Both the position numbers and the translations under genes were made by a program. 64,000 nucleotides of DNA from Molossus alvarezi (lineage: Eukaryota > Chordata > Mammalia > Chiroptera > Molossidae): positions 21,313,501 through 21,377,500 of the forward strand of contig CM073886.1 of assembly GCA_037176705.1 (NCBI GenBank), written 5' to 3'. The notes under the pieces were generated by a model, which was not told the DNA's origin, ran no database searches, and saw nothing but the letters and a program-made list of their open reading frames with translations. Each line of letters begins with the position of its first letter. The first letter of the stretch is position 1. Below are positions 10,857 through 21,359 of the stretch, one piece after another.

Positions 10857-13800
10857 TTATATTCCAGAAATCAGTGAGATCATATGAAATTTGTCTTTCA
10901 CTGCTTGGCTTGTTTCACTTAGGATGATACTTTCCAGGTCCCTCCATGTAGTCTCAAAGGATAAGAGATCTTTCTTTCTTACCGCTGCGTAGTACTCCAT
11001 TGTGTATATGTACCACAGCTTTTTAATCCATTCGTCTACTGATGGGCACTTGGGCTGTTTCCAGATCTTAGCGATTGTAAATAGTGCTGCTACAAAGATG
11101 GGGGTACATATATTCTTTCTGATTGGTGTTTCAGGCTTCTTAGGGTATATTCCTAGAAGTGGGATCACTGGGTCAAATGGGAGTTCAATTTTTAATTTTT
11201 TGAGGTGACACCATATTGTTTTCCATAGTGGCTGCACCAGTCTGCATTCCCACCAACAGTGTGCTAGAGTCCCCTTTTCTCCACACCCTCGCCAACACTT
11301 GTTGTTTGATGATTTGTTGATGGCGGCCATTCTGACAGGTGTGAGGTGATACCTCATTGTTGTTTTGATTTGCATCTCTCTGATGATTAGTGATGATGAA
11401 CATTTCTTCATATGTCTCTTAGCCATTTGTATGTCCTGTTTGGAGAGGTGTCTATTTAGTTCCTCTGCCCATTTTTTAATTGGATTCTTTGTCTTCCTTT
11501 TGTGGAGTTGTATGAGCTCTCTATATGTATTGGAAATTAACCCCTTATCTGATATATCATTGGCAATTATGCTCTCCCATACAGTGGGTAGCCTTTCCGT
11601 TTTGATGATTGTATCTTTCGCTGTGCAGAAGCTTTTGAGTTTGATGTAGTCCCATGTGTTCATTTTCTCCTTTGTTTCTATTGCCTTAGGTGATGTGTCA
11701 GTAAAAATTCTGCTGCGTATGATGTCTGATATTTTGTTGCCCACAGTCTCCTCTAGGATTTTTATGGATTCATGAGTTACATTTAAGTCTTTTATCCATT
11801 TTGAGTTTATTTTGGTGTAGGGTGTAAGTTGATGATCTAGTTTCATTTTTCGGCAAGTAGCTGTCCAATTTTCCCAGCACCATTTATTAAAGAGGCTGTC
11901 CTTACTCCACTGAATGCTCTTGCCACCTTTGTCAAATATTAATTGAGCATATTGCCTAGGGTCCATTTCTGGGTTCTCTATTCTGTTCCACTGGTCTATA
12001 TACCTGTTCTTGTGCCAGTACCAGGCTGTTTTGATTATGGTGGCTTTGTAGTATAACCTGAAATCTGGTACTGTGATCCCTCCAACTTTGTTCTTCCTTT
12101 TCAAGATTGCTGTGGCTATTCGAGGCCTTTTTTGGTTCCATATGAACTTTTGAAGTAATTGTTCTAATTCTTTGAAGTATGCCGTTGGTATTTTGATGGG
12201 GATTGCGTTGAATCTATAGATTGCTTTGGGTAATATGGACATTTTAATGATGTTAATTCTCCCAATCCATGAACAGGGTATGTTCTTCCACTTTTTTACA
12301 TCTTGCTCTATTTCTTTTTTCAAAGACCTGTAGTTTTCTGCGAATAGGTCCTTTATCTCTTTGGTTAAGTTTATTCCTAGGTATCTTAATTTTTTTGCCG
12401 CAATGGTAAATGGGATTGTTTGCTTAGTTTCTCTTTCTGTGAGTTCATCATTGGTGTATAAGAATGCCATCGATTTCTTGACGTTAATTTTGTATCCTGC
12501 TACTTTGCCAAATTCATTTATTAAGTCTAGTAAGCTTTTGGTGGAGTCTTTGGGATTTTCTATGTACAGTATCATGTCATCTGCAAATAATGACAATTTC
12601 ACTTCCTCCTTTCCAATTTGGATCCCTTTTATTTTTTCTTCCTGTCTGATTGCTGTGGCTAAGACTTCCAGCACTATGTTAAATAGGAGTGGCAAAAGTG
12701 GGCATCCTTGCCTTGTTCCTGTTCTTAAGGGAAATGCTTTTAGTTTTTGCCCATTGAGTATGATGTTGGCTGTAGGTCTTTCATATATGGCCTTTATTAT
12801 GTCGAGATATGATCCCTCTATTCCCACACTGCTGAGCGTTTTTATCAGAAATGGATGCTGGATTTTGTCAAAGGCTTTTTCGGCATCTATTGATATGATC
12901 ATGTGGTTTTTATTCTTCAATTTATTTATGTGGTGTATCACATTTATGGATTTGCGAATATTGTACCAGCCTTGCATCCCTGGGATGAATCCCACCTGGT
13001 CATGGTGGATAATTTTTCTGGTGTATTGCTGGATTCGATTTGCTAGTATTTTGTTCAGGATTTTGGCATCTATGTTCATCAGGGATATTGGCCTGTAGTT
13101 TTCTTTCTTTGTTGTGTCTTTTTCTGGTTTTGGAATTAGAGTTATGCTGGCTTCATAAAACGAGTTTGGAAGTCTTCCTTCTTCTTGAATTTTTTGAAAT
13201 AGTTTGAGGAGAATGGGTATTAGTTCTTCTTTGAATGTTCGGTAAAACTCCCCTGTGAAGCCATCCGGGCCTGGGCTTTTGTTTGCTGGAAGAGTCTTGA
13301 TTACATCTTCAATTTCTTCTGTTGTTATTGGTCTGTTCAAGTTTTCAATCTCTATCTGATCCAATTTTGGGAGACTATGTGTTTCTAGAAATTTGTCCAT
13401 TTCGCCTAGATTTTCGAATTTGTTGCCGTATAATTTTTCATAGTAGTTGTTAACGATGTTTTGTATTTCTGTAGGGTCAGTTGTTATCTCTCCTGTTTCA
13501 TTTCTGATTTTATGTATTTGGGTTCTCTCTCTTTGTTTCTTGGTGAGTCTAGCTAAGGGTCCATCAATCTTGTTTATCTTTTCGAAAAACCAGCTCTTTG
13601 TTTTATTGATCCTCTGGATTGTTTTTTTGGTCTCTATGTCGTTTATTTCTGCTCTGATCCTTACTATTTCTTTTCTTCTACTTGCTCTGGGGTTTTCTTT
13701 TTGTTTACTCTCTAGTTCTTTAAGTTGTGAGGTTAGGTAGTCTATTAGAGATTTTTCTTCTTTTTTGAGGAAGGCCTGTAGTGCTATAAACTTCCCTCTC

Positions 13801-14681
13801 AGAACTGCTTTTGCTGCATCCCATAGATTTTGTATTGTTGTGTCCTCATTTTCATTGGTTTCCAGGAAGTTTTTGATTTCTTCCTTGATTTCCTCGGTGA
13901 CCCATTCATTGTTTAATAACATTCTATTTAGCTTCCATGTGTTAAAATGTCTTTGCATGTTCTTCTTGCAATTGATTTCTAGTTTCATACCATTGTGGTC
14001 TGAGAAGATGCTTGTTATAATTTCAATCTTTTTGAACTTGTAGAGACTTAGTTTGTGCCCTAACATGTGGTCTATCTTTGAGAATGTCCCATGTGCACTT
14101 GAGAAGAATGTGAATTCTGTAGTTTTGGGGTGTAGTTCTCTGTAGATATCTATTAAATCCATTTGGTCTAGTGCTTCATTTAGAGTCTCTGTTTCCTTGC
14201 TAATTTTTTGTCTAGAGGATCTATCCAGTGATGTGAGCGGGGTGTTGAAGTCCCCTGTTATGATTGTATTACTATCGATTTCTCCTTGGAAGTCCTCCAG
14301 AAGATTTTTAATATATTTTGGTGCTCCTATATTGGGTGCATATATGTTTATCAAGGTTATATCTTCCTGTTGGATAGATCCTTTCAATATTATGTAGTGG
14401 GCTTCTTTGTCTCTAGTTATGGCCTTCAATCTGAAGTCTATTTTATCAGATATCAGTATTGCTACCCCAGCTTTTTTTTCTTTTCCATTTGCTTGAAAGA
14501 TTTTTTTCCATCCCTTCACTTTCAATCTATGTGAGTCTTTTGTTGTGAGGTGGGTTTCTTGTAAACAGCATATAGATGAGTCTTGCTTTCTTATCCAGTC
14601 AGCTACTCTGTGTCTTTTTATGGGAGCATTCAGTCCATTTACATTTAAGGTGGTTATTGATATGTACTTATTTATTGCCAT
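10857..14681 (-). CDS. L1 ORF2p, endonuclease and reverse transcriptase
   Basis: Intact 1274-aa ORF2, the expected full length. ORF2p nicks target DNA and reverse-transcribes L1 RNA at the nick in the nucleus. N-terminal APE-like endonuclease: N13, E42 (QETHL), GDFNT, KIDH and SDH motifs are all visible. Reverse transcriptase: fingers 'NKSPGPDG', 'ENYRPISL', 'IDAEKAFD', QGCP at 658-661, and the catalytic FADD at 699-702 with both aspartates. C-terminal cysteine-rich segment C1129-x3-C1133-x7-H1141-x4-C1146. Ends ISLISGI. ATG at 14679-14681 follows an A-rich context, 45 nt after the ORF1 stop; translation probably uses reinitiation, as known for L1. One oddity is L663, where the other long L1 here has Ser (QGCPLSP). 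Confidence 0.96.
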   Translation of the reverse strand: MAINKYISITTLNVNGLNAPIKRHRVADWIRKQDSSICCLQETHLTTKDSHRLKVKGWKKIFQANGKEKKAGVAILISDKIDFRLKAITRDKEAHYIILKGSIQQEDITLINIYAPNIGAPKYIKNLLEDFQGEIDSNTIITGDFNTPLTSLDRSSRQKISKETETLNEALDQMDLIDIYRELHPKTTEFTFFSSAHGTFSKIDHMLGHKLSLYKFKKIEIITSIFSDHNGMKLEINCKKNMQRHFNTWKLNRMLLNNEWVTEEIKEEIKNFLETNENEDTTIQNLWDAAKAVLRGKFIALQAFLKKEEKSLIDYLTSQLKELESKQKENPRASRRKEIVRIRAEINDIETKKTIQRINKTKSWFFEKINKIDGPLARLTKKQRERTQIHKIRNETGEITTDPTEIQNIVNNYYEKLYGNKFENLGEMDKFLETHSLPKLDQIEIENLNRPITTEEIEDVIKTLPANKSPGPDGFTGEFYRTFKEELIPILLKLFQKIQEEGRLPNSFYEASITLIPKPEKDTTKKENYRPISLMNIDAKILNKILANRIQQYTRKIIHHDQVGFIPGMQGWYNIRKSINVIHHINKLKNKNHMIISIDAEKAFDKIQHPFLIKTLSSVGIEGSYLDIIKAIYERPTANIILNGQKLKAFPLRTGTRQGCPLLPLLFNIVLEVLATAIRQEEKIKGIQIGKEEVKLSLFADDMILYIENPKDSTKSLLDLINEFGKVAGYKINVKKSMAFLYTNDELTERETKQTIPFTIAAKKLRYLGINLTKEIKDLFAENYRSLKKEIEQDVKKWKNIPCSWIGRINIIKMSILPKAIYRFNAIPIKIPTAYFKELEQLLQKFIWNQKRPRIATAILKRKNKVGGITVPDFRLYYKATIIKTAWYWHKNRYIDQWNRIENPEMDPRQYAQLIFDKGGKSIQWSKDSLFNKWCWENWTATCRKMKLDHQLTPYTKINSKWIKDLNVTHESIKILEETVGNKISDIIRSRIFTDTSPKAIETKEKMNTWDYIKLKSFCTAKDTIIKTERLPTVWESIIANDISDKGLISNTYRELIQLHKRKTKNPIKKWAEELNRHLSKQDIQMAKRHMKKCSSSLIIREMQIKTTMRYHLTPVRMAAINKSSNNKCWRGCGEKGTLAHCWWECRLVQPLWKTIWCHLKKLKIELPFDPVIPLLGIYPKKPETPIRKNICTPIFVAALFTIAKIWKQPKCPSVDEWIKKLWYIYTMEYYAAVRKKDLLSFETTWRDLESIILSETSQAVKDKFHMISLISGI

Positions 14682-14726
14682 TTTTGTTTAGTGTGGTTCT
14701 GTTTTTCTTCCCATTTCTCCTGGTAA

Positions 14727-15629
14727 TTACAGCAGTCCTTTTAACATTTCTTGCAGTGCTGGTTTGGTGCTAATGTACTCCCTTAGCCTTATTTTGTCTG
14801 GGAAGCTCTTTATTTGGCCTTTTATTTTGAACGATAGCCTTGCTGGGTAGAGTAGTCTTGGATTCATATCCTTGTTTTTCATGACCTTGATTACTTCATG
14901 CCATTCCCTTCGAGCCTGTAATGTTTCTTGTGAGAAGTCAGCTGAGAGCCTTATGGGGGTTCCTTTGTAGGTAACCTGTTGCTTATCTCTTGCTGCTTTT
15001 AGGATTCTCTCTTTGTCTTTAATTTTTGGCAGTTTTATTACTATGTGTCTTGGTGTGGGCCTGTTTGGGTTCTTCTTACTTGCGGCTCTCTGAGCTTCTT
15101 GAACTTGAATGCCTTCTTCCTTCACCAAATTAGGGAAGTTTTCTGTCACTATTTCTTTGAATATATTCTCTAGCCCTCGCTTACTTTCTTCTTCCTCAGG
15201 GACTCCTATGATACGAATATTATTACGTTTCCAGTTGTCCCACAATTCTCTTAAGCTCTCTTCTTGTTTTTTAATCTTTTTTTCCTTTTGGTTTTCTGAT
15301 TGGTTGATTTCTTCTAGCCTGTCTTCTAATTCACTGATCCGGTCCTCAGCTTCCCCTACTCTGCTTTTTAGACCTTCCAGTGTGTTTTTCATTTCCGATA
15401 TGTCATTCTTCATTTCTTCCTGTTGGTTTTTCATTTCCAGATGGTTTATTTTCAACATTTCTATGTCTTTACTCATGTTGCTCATGTCCTTACACATGCT
15501 GTTGAGCTTCCGCAACATCATGGCTCTAAATTCTAGTTCTGTTAACTTGCTTAACTGCACCTCATTTATTTCATCTTCTGTAGAGGTCTCTTGATCTTTC
15601 ATTTGGCTTTTGTTTCTGTTTCTCACCAT
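14727..15629 (-). CDS. L1 ORF1p, RNA-binding nucleic-acid chaperone
   Basis: 300 aa from the ATG at 15627-15629 (MVRNRNKSQMK), which has A at -3 and G at +4. The frame stays open for 32 further codons upstream to 15725, but its first codon there is GTG, so that longer form is not the likely protein. ORF1p trimerises and coats L1 RNA. Visible parts: a basic N-terminal tail, a long heptad coiled coil (roughly residues 35-130, EAEDRISELEDRLEEINQ-type), an RRM-like core (NNIRIIGVPE) and a C-terminal domain (ARLSFKIKGQIKSF, ending MLKGLL). No stop or frameshift. It lies just upstream of ORF2 with a 45-nt gap. Confidence 0.94.
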   Translation of the reverse strand: MVRNRNKSQMKDQETSTEDEINEVQLSKLTELEFRAMMLRKLNSMCKDMSNMSKDIEMLKINHLEMKNQQEEMKNDISEMKNTLEGLKSRVGEAEDRISELEDRLEEINQSENQKEKKIKKQEESLRELWDNWKRNNIRIIGVPEEEESKRGLENIFKEIVTENFPNLVKEEGIQVQEAQRAASKKNPNRPTPRHIVIKLPKIKDKERILKAARDKQQVTYKGTPIRLSADFSQETLQARREWHEVIKVMKNKDMNPRLLYPARLSFKIKGQIKSFPDKIRLREYISTKPALQEMLKGLL

Positions 15630-15770
15630 TTTCGTTATCACAGTGGGCTTTGGAGTCTGCCAAGTTTTCCCAGTGGGTGTTGGTGTTTTGCTGTTTGTGG
15701 CTCCCTCTCCTGGGTTTGGATGCACCGGGGAGGACCCACTTTAATCCCGCCAAGTCCCCTGTTCTCAGGG

Positions 15771-16640
15771 AGTCTGTGTGGCTCCAGCGGGGAGTTTAGC
15801 AGGCTATAGCGTTAGGAGGACCCATGCAGGGTGGCAAGGGAGGCGGTGGGAATAATTTCCCGCTGAGTTCCCTGGTCCTGCCCAGTTCCCTGGGGGCCAG
15901 GAGTCTGTGCAGCTTCAGCGGAGAGTTTAGCCCGCTACAGAGTTTCCAGGGCCCTGCAGGCGGGAAGGGAGACAGTAGAGTTCACTTTCCACCGCGTTCC
16001 CCTGTCCCACCCAGTTGCCTGGGGTCTGCGAGTCTGTGCGGCTTCAGGGGCAACAGGGTTTCCAGGCTGTGCAAGGCGGGGAGGGAGGCGGTAGAATTAG
16101 CTTTCCACCGCGTTCCCCGGTCCCACCGAGTTGCCTGGGGACTGCGAGTCTGTGCGGCTTCAGGGGCAACAGGGTTTCCAGGCCGTGCAAGGCGGGGAGG
16201 GAGGCGGTAGAATTAACTTTCCACCGCGTTCCCCGGTCCCACCGAGTTGCCTGGGGACTGTGAGTCTGTGCGGCTTCAGGGGCAACAGGGTTTCCAGGCC
16301 GTGCAAGGCGGGGAGGGAGGCGGTAGAATTAACTTTCCACCGCGTTCCCCGGTTCCACCGAGTTGCCTGGGGACTGCGAGTCTGTGCGGCTTCAGGGGCA
16401 ACAGGGCCTTGCACGGCGGGAGGGGAGGCAGTAGAATTAACTTTCCGCCTAGTTCCCCGGTTCCTCCGAGTTCCCTGGTCCCGCCCAGTTCCCTGGGGGC
16501 CAGGAGTCTGTGCGGCTTCAGCGGAGAGCCTAGCCTAGCCGGCTACAGAGTTTCCAGGGCCGTGCACGGTGGGAAGAAAGGTGGTGGAATTAACTTCCCC
16601 TCTAGTTCCCTGGCCCCTGCCCAGGCCGCTGTGGACCCTG
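15771..16640 (-). repeat. Tandem GC-rich units in the L1 5' UTR
   Basis: The anchor 'agtctgtg' recurs at 15771, 15902, 16031, 16147, 16263, 16379 and 16505, giving spacings of 131, 129, 116, 116, 116 and 126 bp. The three central 116-bp units differ at only a few bases from one another, so they duplicated recently. Outer units are longer because they keep 'agcggagagtttagc..ctacagag' in place of 'aggggcaacag'. This resembles the monomer-type promoters known from mouse L1 in layout, not in sequence. Confidence 0.9.
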
Positions 16641-16812
16641 GGCTCTCGGTCCCCTCTCCCGTCCTCGCAAGCCTACCAGGACTGAGTGGGTGTTTCTGGT
16701 TAAGTGGTCCTCCAAGGTGTCCTTCCGCTGCCCTTTCCTGAAGGTTTGCCTTTGTTTTCCTTGTAAATCCAGTTTGGTCTTGGGAGACGGTCTGGTTCCC
16801 TCCATTCACTTC

Positions 16813-16822
16813 GCCGCCATTT
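16813..16822 (-). promoter_or_regulatory. YY1-like site at the L1 5' end
   Basis: AAATGGCGGC on the minus strand, starting 12 nt from the inferred L1 5' end. Human L1 has a YY1 site at the matching place that sets the transcription start. The same offset occurs in the L1 at 40347 (40357-40366, AAATGGCAGC). Confidence 0.65.
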
Positions 16823-16833
16823 CCTACTTCTTC

Positions 16834-16930
16834 TGATGTCATTCTTTTACATGGCTGAGTAATATTCCACTTTATACATGTACCATCATTCCTTTATCCA
16901 TCTGTGTATCAATGGAAACTAGTTTTTTTT
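16834..16930 (-). mobile_element. Old L1, right part after the full-length L1 insertion
   Basis: Continues the old L1 antisense from 10642 ('atggctgagtaatattccac', 'catctgtgtatcaatgg'). Begins with the second target duplication copy (16834-16848). Confidence 0.8.
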
Positions 16931-16953
16931 ATCTTATTAATCGAGGACATTTT

Positions 16954-18788
16954 ATTTATTTATTTGTTTATTTTTTAATTAATTTATTTTTGTTATAGAT
17001 GATTCTCCTTTTCCTCCCACTGACTCCCCCTCCCCCACCCTCCCACACTGTCTCCAGCTTTGTTGTCCATGTACATTGTTCATGCATACATGCATATAAG
17101 TTCTGTGGTTTATCTTTCCCCCACCCCTCCCCTCCTGGTGATTGTCAGTCTGGGGTACTCTGGGACTACCCCATTCCTCAGACTGTTATGTTTATTATAT
17201 TCCACAAATAAGTGAGATCATATGATACTTGTCTTTCGCTGTTTGGCTTGTTTCACTTAAGATAATACTTTCCAGGTCCCTCCATGTCATCTCAAAGGAT
17301 AAGAGATCTTTCTTTCTTACAGCTGCATAGTACTCCATTGTGTATATGTACCACAGCTTTTTTATCCATTCGTCTACTGATGGGCACTTGGGCTGTTTCC
17401 AGATCTTAGCTATTGCAAATAGTGCTGCTATGAACATGGGGGTACATGTATTATTTCTGATTGGTGTTTCAGGCTTCTTAGGGTATATTCCTAGAAGCGG
17501 TATCACTGGGTCAAATGGAAGTTCAATTTTTAACTTTTTAAGGTAAAACCATTGTGTTTTCCACAGTGGCTGCACCAGTCTGCATTCCCACCAGCAATGT
17601 ACTAGAGTCCCCTTTTCTCTACACCCTTGCCAACACTTGTTGTTTGATGATTTGATGGTGGCCATTCTGACAGGTGTGAGGTGATACCTCATTGTTGTTT
17701 TAATTTGCATCTCTCTGATGATTAGTGACGTTGAGCATTTCTTCGTATGTCTCTTGACCATTTGTATGTCCTATTTGGAGAGGTGTCTATTTAGTTCCTC
17801 TGCCTATTTTTTAATTGGGTTCTTTGTCTTCCTTTTGTTGAGTTGTATGAGCACTCTATATATTTTGGAAACTAACCCCTTATTTGATGTATTGTTGACA
17901 ATTATGCTCTCCCATAGAGTGGGTTGCCTTTCCATTTTAGTGGTTGTTTCTTTTGCTGTGCAGAAGCTTTTGAGTTTGATGTAGTCCCATGTGTTCATTT
18001 TCTCCTTTGTTTCTCTTGCCTTAGGTGATGTATCAGTGAAAATTCTGCTGCGTATGATGTCTGAAATTTTGTTGCCTACAGTTTCTTCTAGGATTTTTAT
18101 GTATTCACGGGTCACATTTAAGTCTTTTATTCATTTTGAGTTTATTCTTGTGTATGGTGTAAGTTGGTGGTCTAGTGTCATTTTTTTTTTTTTTTTGCAT
18201 GTAGCTGTCCAATTTTCCCAACACCATTTATTAAAGAGGTTGTCTTTACTCCACTGTATGCTCTTGCCCCTTTTGTCAAATATTAATTGAGCATATTGTC
18301 TTGGGTCTATTTCTGGGTCCTCTATTCTGTTCCATTGATCTATGTGCCTGTTCTTGTGCCAGTACCAGGCTGCTTTGATTACAGTGACTTTGTAGTATAA
18401 CCTGATATCCAGTATTGTGAACCCACCTACTTTGTCTTTCTTTTTCAAGATTGCTGTGGCTATTTGGGGTCTTTTTTGGTTCCATATGAACTTTTGAAGT
18501 ATTTGTTCTAGTTCTATGAAGTATGTCATTGGTATTTTGATGTGGATTGCATTTAATCTATAGATTGCTTTGGGTAGTATAAACATTTTAATGATGTTAA
18601 TTCATAGATATCAATCTATGAACAAGGTATGTGCTTCCACTTTTTAATATCTTCCTCTATTTCTTTTTTTCAATGACCTGTAGTTTTCTGCGAATAGGTC
18701 TTTTATTTCTTTGGTTAAATTTATTCCTAGGTATCTTAATTTTTTTTGCTGCGATGGTAAATGGTATTGTTCTTTTAGTTTCTCTTCA
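16954..18788 (-). mobile_element. 5'-truncated L1, minus strand
   Basis: About 1.83 kb: G-rich 3' UTR (as C-runs, 17010-17150), ORF2 tail and truncation at the equivalent of residue about 745. The likely diverged target duplication is gaggacatttt (16943-16953) and gaagtcatttt (18789-18799), 9 of 11 matching. Confidence 0.88.
17195..18786 (-). pseudogene. L1 ORF2 C-terminal remnant
   Basis: C-terminal part of ORF2p only. Open pieces at 18131-18586 ([11 protein letters not shown]...), 17804-18115 and 17195-17761 are separated by frameshifts, one at an expanded T-run (18181-18197). The 188-aa terminal piece keeps the C-x3-C-x7-H-x4-C segment (CWQGC..HC..C) and ends ISLICGI. No endonuclease and no reverse-transcriptase catalytic site. 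Confidence 0.9.
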
Positions 18789-19084
18789 GAAGTCATTTTG
18801 AAAGGGAAATCTTTGTACCATCAACCATGCTTCATGATTGGATGAGATTGTATGTTATATTGTTTTCTTTCTTGTAACAACCTAGACCCTTAGCCTATTC
18901 TTGGTGCTAGGCAAGATGGAAGAATCACAACGATAAAGATTTTCATGAGTTTTGTTGATACCCTGACCATTTTCTTTCTCTCACATGATTTCGGTGTTCT
19001 CTACTACATCCTTACTACCACAGAAGGCTCCAGAATCCTACTCTTCAAGATACAGGTAGGAACACTATTCTGTATACAAATTCA

Positions 19085-19400
19085 TACTTAAAAATGTTTT
19101 TAATTACAGTTGACTGTCAATATTATTTTATCTTTTATATATTAGTTTTAGAGGTACAGCATAGTGGTCAGACAATTATATATTTTATGAAGTGATCCGT
19201 CCGATAATTCTGGTACCCACTGGCATCATACATAGTTATTACAATATTATTGACTATGTTCCCTATGCTGTACTTTACATCCCCATGACTATTTTATAAA
19301 TACCAATTTGTACTTCTTAATCTCTTCATCTTTTTCAAGCAGGATTCCCCTACCCCAAATCTCTCTCCCATCTGGCAATCTTCAACAAACTCATACTTTG
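19085..19400 (-). repeat. Old L1 3' UTR fragment, antisense
   Basis: 'acagttgactgtcaatatta', 'catagtggtcagacaattat', 'gttccctatgctgtacttta' and 'tcccatctggcaatcttcaa' match the same old L1 3' end as 10195-10520, but this is a separate copy. Confidence 0.75.
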
Positions 19401-19735
19401 TATTCAAATTTACAGCTCTTTTTAGTTTCTTAAGCAATAATATAGCTTCAATGATAGCATGTGAAATCTTGGGCACCATGTGGTATAATCCACTTCTCCT
19501 AAAAGAGGAGCAGGGAGAGAACGAGATACTTGATTGTGATCCTATTATGCACCCAGTTCCTAGATTTCTGGTCTGTCATGTTCTTTGCATGCTAACAGAT
19601 CAGGTTTGAAAAACATCTTTTAGGTCAAATATTTTGCAAGGGTGAACTCAGCTCAGGGCCAGTGGAAAGAGAAATTTTTGTTTTCTCTTAAGCTATTGGG
19701 AAGCTTGATTAAATGTGTATGAATCTATTGAAGGT
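19401..19735. other. No gene or clear repeat seen
   Basis: Unassigned sequence between an old L1 and the MLT1 LTR. Confidence 0.4.
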
Positions 19736-19737
19736 CC

Positions 19738-20115
19738 CTATTATGGGCTGAATTGTGTCTGCAAAATTCATATGCTGAAGGCCTAATCCCTAGTACCTTA
19801 GAATACATTTGGAGAGAAGGCTTTTGAAGAAATGATTAAATTAAATGAGCCCATTGGGGTGGGTCCTAATATATCTGAGTGATGTGTTTATAAGAAGAGG
19901 AAGTTTGGACACAGAGAGATACCAGAGTTGAGCTCACAGAGGGAAGACCATGTGAGGACATGATAGAAGGTGGATGACTGCAAACCAAGGAGAGGCCTCA
20001 CCAGAAACCAGTCTGCCGACACCTTGATCTTAGATTTCTAACCTCCAGAATGGTGATAAAATTCTTTCTGTTGTTTAAATCCACACTGTCTGTGGCTCCA
20101 GCAGACTAATACGTT
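19738..20115 (+). repeat. MLT1-type solo LTR (ERVL-MaLR)
   Basis: 'atgggctgaattgtgtctgc', 'ggtgggtcctaatatatctg', 'cttataagaagaggaa', 'gccgacaccttgatcttaga', 'cctccagaatggtgataaaa' and 'gcagactaatac' occur in MLT1 LTR order. No internal region is seen. Confidence 0.8.
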
Positions 20116-20159
20116 CTCCTTCCCTTCTATAGTAATAATAGTAGTAGGTAGAATCTATC

Positions 20160-20325
20160 TTTAAATAAATTTCTTCTTCAATGTCCATAAAAACTCTATG
20201 ATGTAAATGTATTAGCTTTTTTTAAAAAAAAAAAAAACACATAAAGAAGAAACTGAGACTGATAGAAATTAAGACGAAGCTATACCTATTTTATTTCCAA
20301 AGCCATGCTCTTTGTTATCACTGGG
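20160..20325 (-). repeat. MIR-like, antisense, with A-run
   Basis: 'ccataaaaactctatgatgt' and 'agaagaaactgagactgata' in antisense MIR order around a T/A-run at 20217-20236. Confidence 0.45.
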
Positions 20326-20521
20326 GTTGCCGCTGTAATAACTGGGTGAGAATAGAAGCACTCACTCAGGGAGGTGATGCCTTGTGTCACTTCCTGTCTC
20401 ACAGGAAGTGGTGGAGAGAGATGGAGGGAAGCCAGATTCAATGCCAGAAGTCTGGGCCATCAATCTCATTACTGTCAGATTCCTCGTTTTGAAGCTTTAG
20501 TCAATTCAAGAAGTATTTTTA

Positions 20522-20540
20522 TTTATTTATTTTTAAAATA

Positions 20541-20577
<37 letters not shown>

Positions 20578-20696
20578 ATCTGCTGGCTGTCTCCTGCAGG
20601 CCCCCTACTGGGGATGGAGCTGGGACCCAGGCATGTACCCTAAACTTTAGGTGCATGGGATGATGCTCAACCAACTGAGCCACATTGGCCAGGGCT
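20522..20696 (-). mobile_element. VES-type SINE with target duplication
   Basis: Antisense SINE with a (GA)n tract at 20546-20574 and a tRNA-like end 'gagccacattggccagggct'. Flanked by caagaagtattttta (20507-20521) and caagaactattttta (20697-20711), one mismatch. Inserted into an L2 fragment. Confidence 0.9.
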
Positions 20697-20711
20697 CAAG
20701 AACTATTTTTA

Positions 20712-20815
20712 GCCCCTACTGTGTACCCAGCACCACCTGTGCTCTGTGCTCCAGCAGTGAACACAACTCACATGGCCAGTCTTGCCCTTGTGGGGTTTGT
20801 GGTCTAGAGGCATGT
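20712..20815 (-). repeat. L2 fragment, antisense
   Basis: 'ctactgtgtacccagcacca', 'ccagcagtgaacacaactca' and 'gcccttgtggggtttgtggt' are antisense L2 3'-end text. Confidence 0.55.
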
Positions 20816-21359
20816 CAGCCTTTCTCCCTCCGAATTCTCCAAGTTGTTAATGATCTTCTTGCCTCTAACTCAGGAAAGGAGGAGACAGCAGGCCTGCTGT
20901 GTTTCCTTTAGTTCCATCTTCTGACAGCTATACTTTGAGTCTGACGGGGAAATGATTCTTCTTGACAGTGATACATTTATGAGTTTTGACTGTTTGTGAA
21001 ATTTCCTAATTAATTCTTTATAGACTTCTATTGGCAGCTGAATTTGTGTTTTGAGTTAAAAATGAGAGTTTGGATGAATTATCAGGGAACATTCTGCTCC
21101 CTTTGGAGAGCTCACACTCCGAGTTATATGCTGTTAATCTCCTTGCTCACTGGCAGCGATTGTCTTGCAGTGACACAGAGCCAGTGGTCACCATGACGCA
21201 AACCAACATTGTCAGCACTCACCCTGGCACCACTGGACACCTGGGCCATCTTCTAGGCAACCAGGCCAGGGCTCCCAAACCCTCCACATCCCTCAGCACC
21301 ACAAGGGTTACTTCTTCTTCTTTTCTTTTAGGAATGAAATTGGGGTTTTTCTTTCTTTT
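20816..21359. other. No gene or clear repeat seen
   Basis: Mixed composition. Nothing recognised. Confidence 0.4.

Larger units (their letters stand above)
10643..16833 (-). mobile_element. Full-length L1 retrotransposon with both ORFs intact
   Basis: About 6.19 kb, read on the minus strand. From 5' to 3': GC-rich 5' UTR with tandem units (16833-15630), ORF1 (15629-14727), 45-nt spacer, ORF2 (14681-10857), G-rich 3' UTR with an AATAAA-like signal just before the tail, and about 23 A (10643-10665 as T). A perfect 15-bp target duplication flanks it. Full length, two open ORFs and an uninterrupted tail all point to a recent insertion. Whether it is competent to move is inferred, not shown. Confidence 0.96.
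15630..16833 (-). promoter_or_regulatory. L1 5' UTR / internal promoter region
   Basis: GC-rich leader of about 1.2 kb read on the minus strand. The first 210 nt or so match the other long L1 at 40347. After that it consists of tandem units (see 15771-16640). A YY1-like site lies at +12 to +21. Promoter activity is inferred from position, base composition and the family. Confidence 0.8.

Noticed and set aside
12361..13098. 245-codon plus-strand open frame
   Set aside because: Exact antisense of L1 ORF2. Low T-rich codon content produces a spurious hydrophobic protein.
15630..15725. N-terminal extension of ORF1 to 332 aa
   Set aside because: The frame is open but its first codon is GTG on the minus strand, while an ATG in good context (15627-15629) matches the start of the other L1.
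15771..16640. CRISPR-like or satellite array
   Set aside because: Direct units have no spacers, lie inside an L1 5' UTR and fit an L1 promoter array in a eukaryotic genome.
15824..16741. Overlapping repetitive open frames across the GC-rich units
   Set aside because: They arise because the 116-bp unit is not a multiple of three and carries few stops. There is no protein family.
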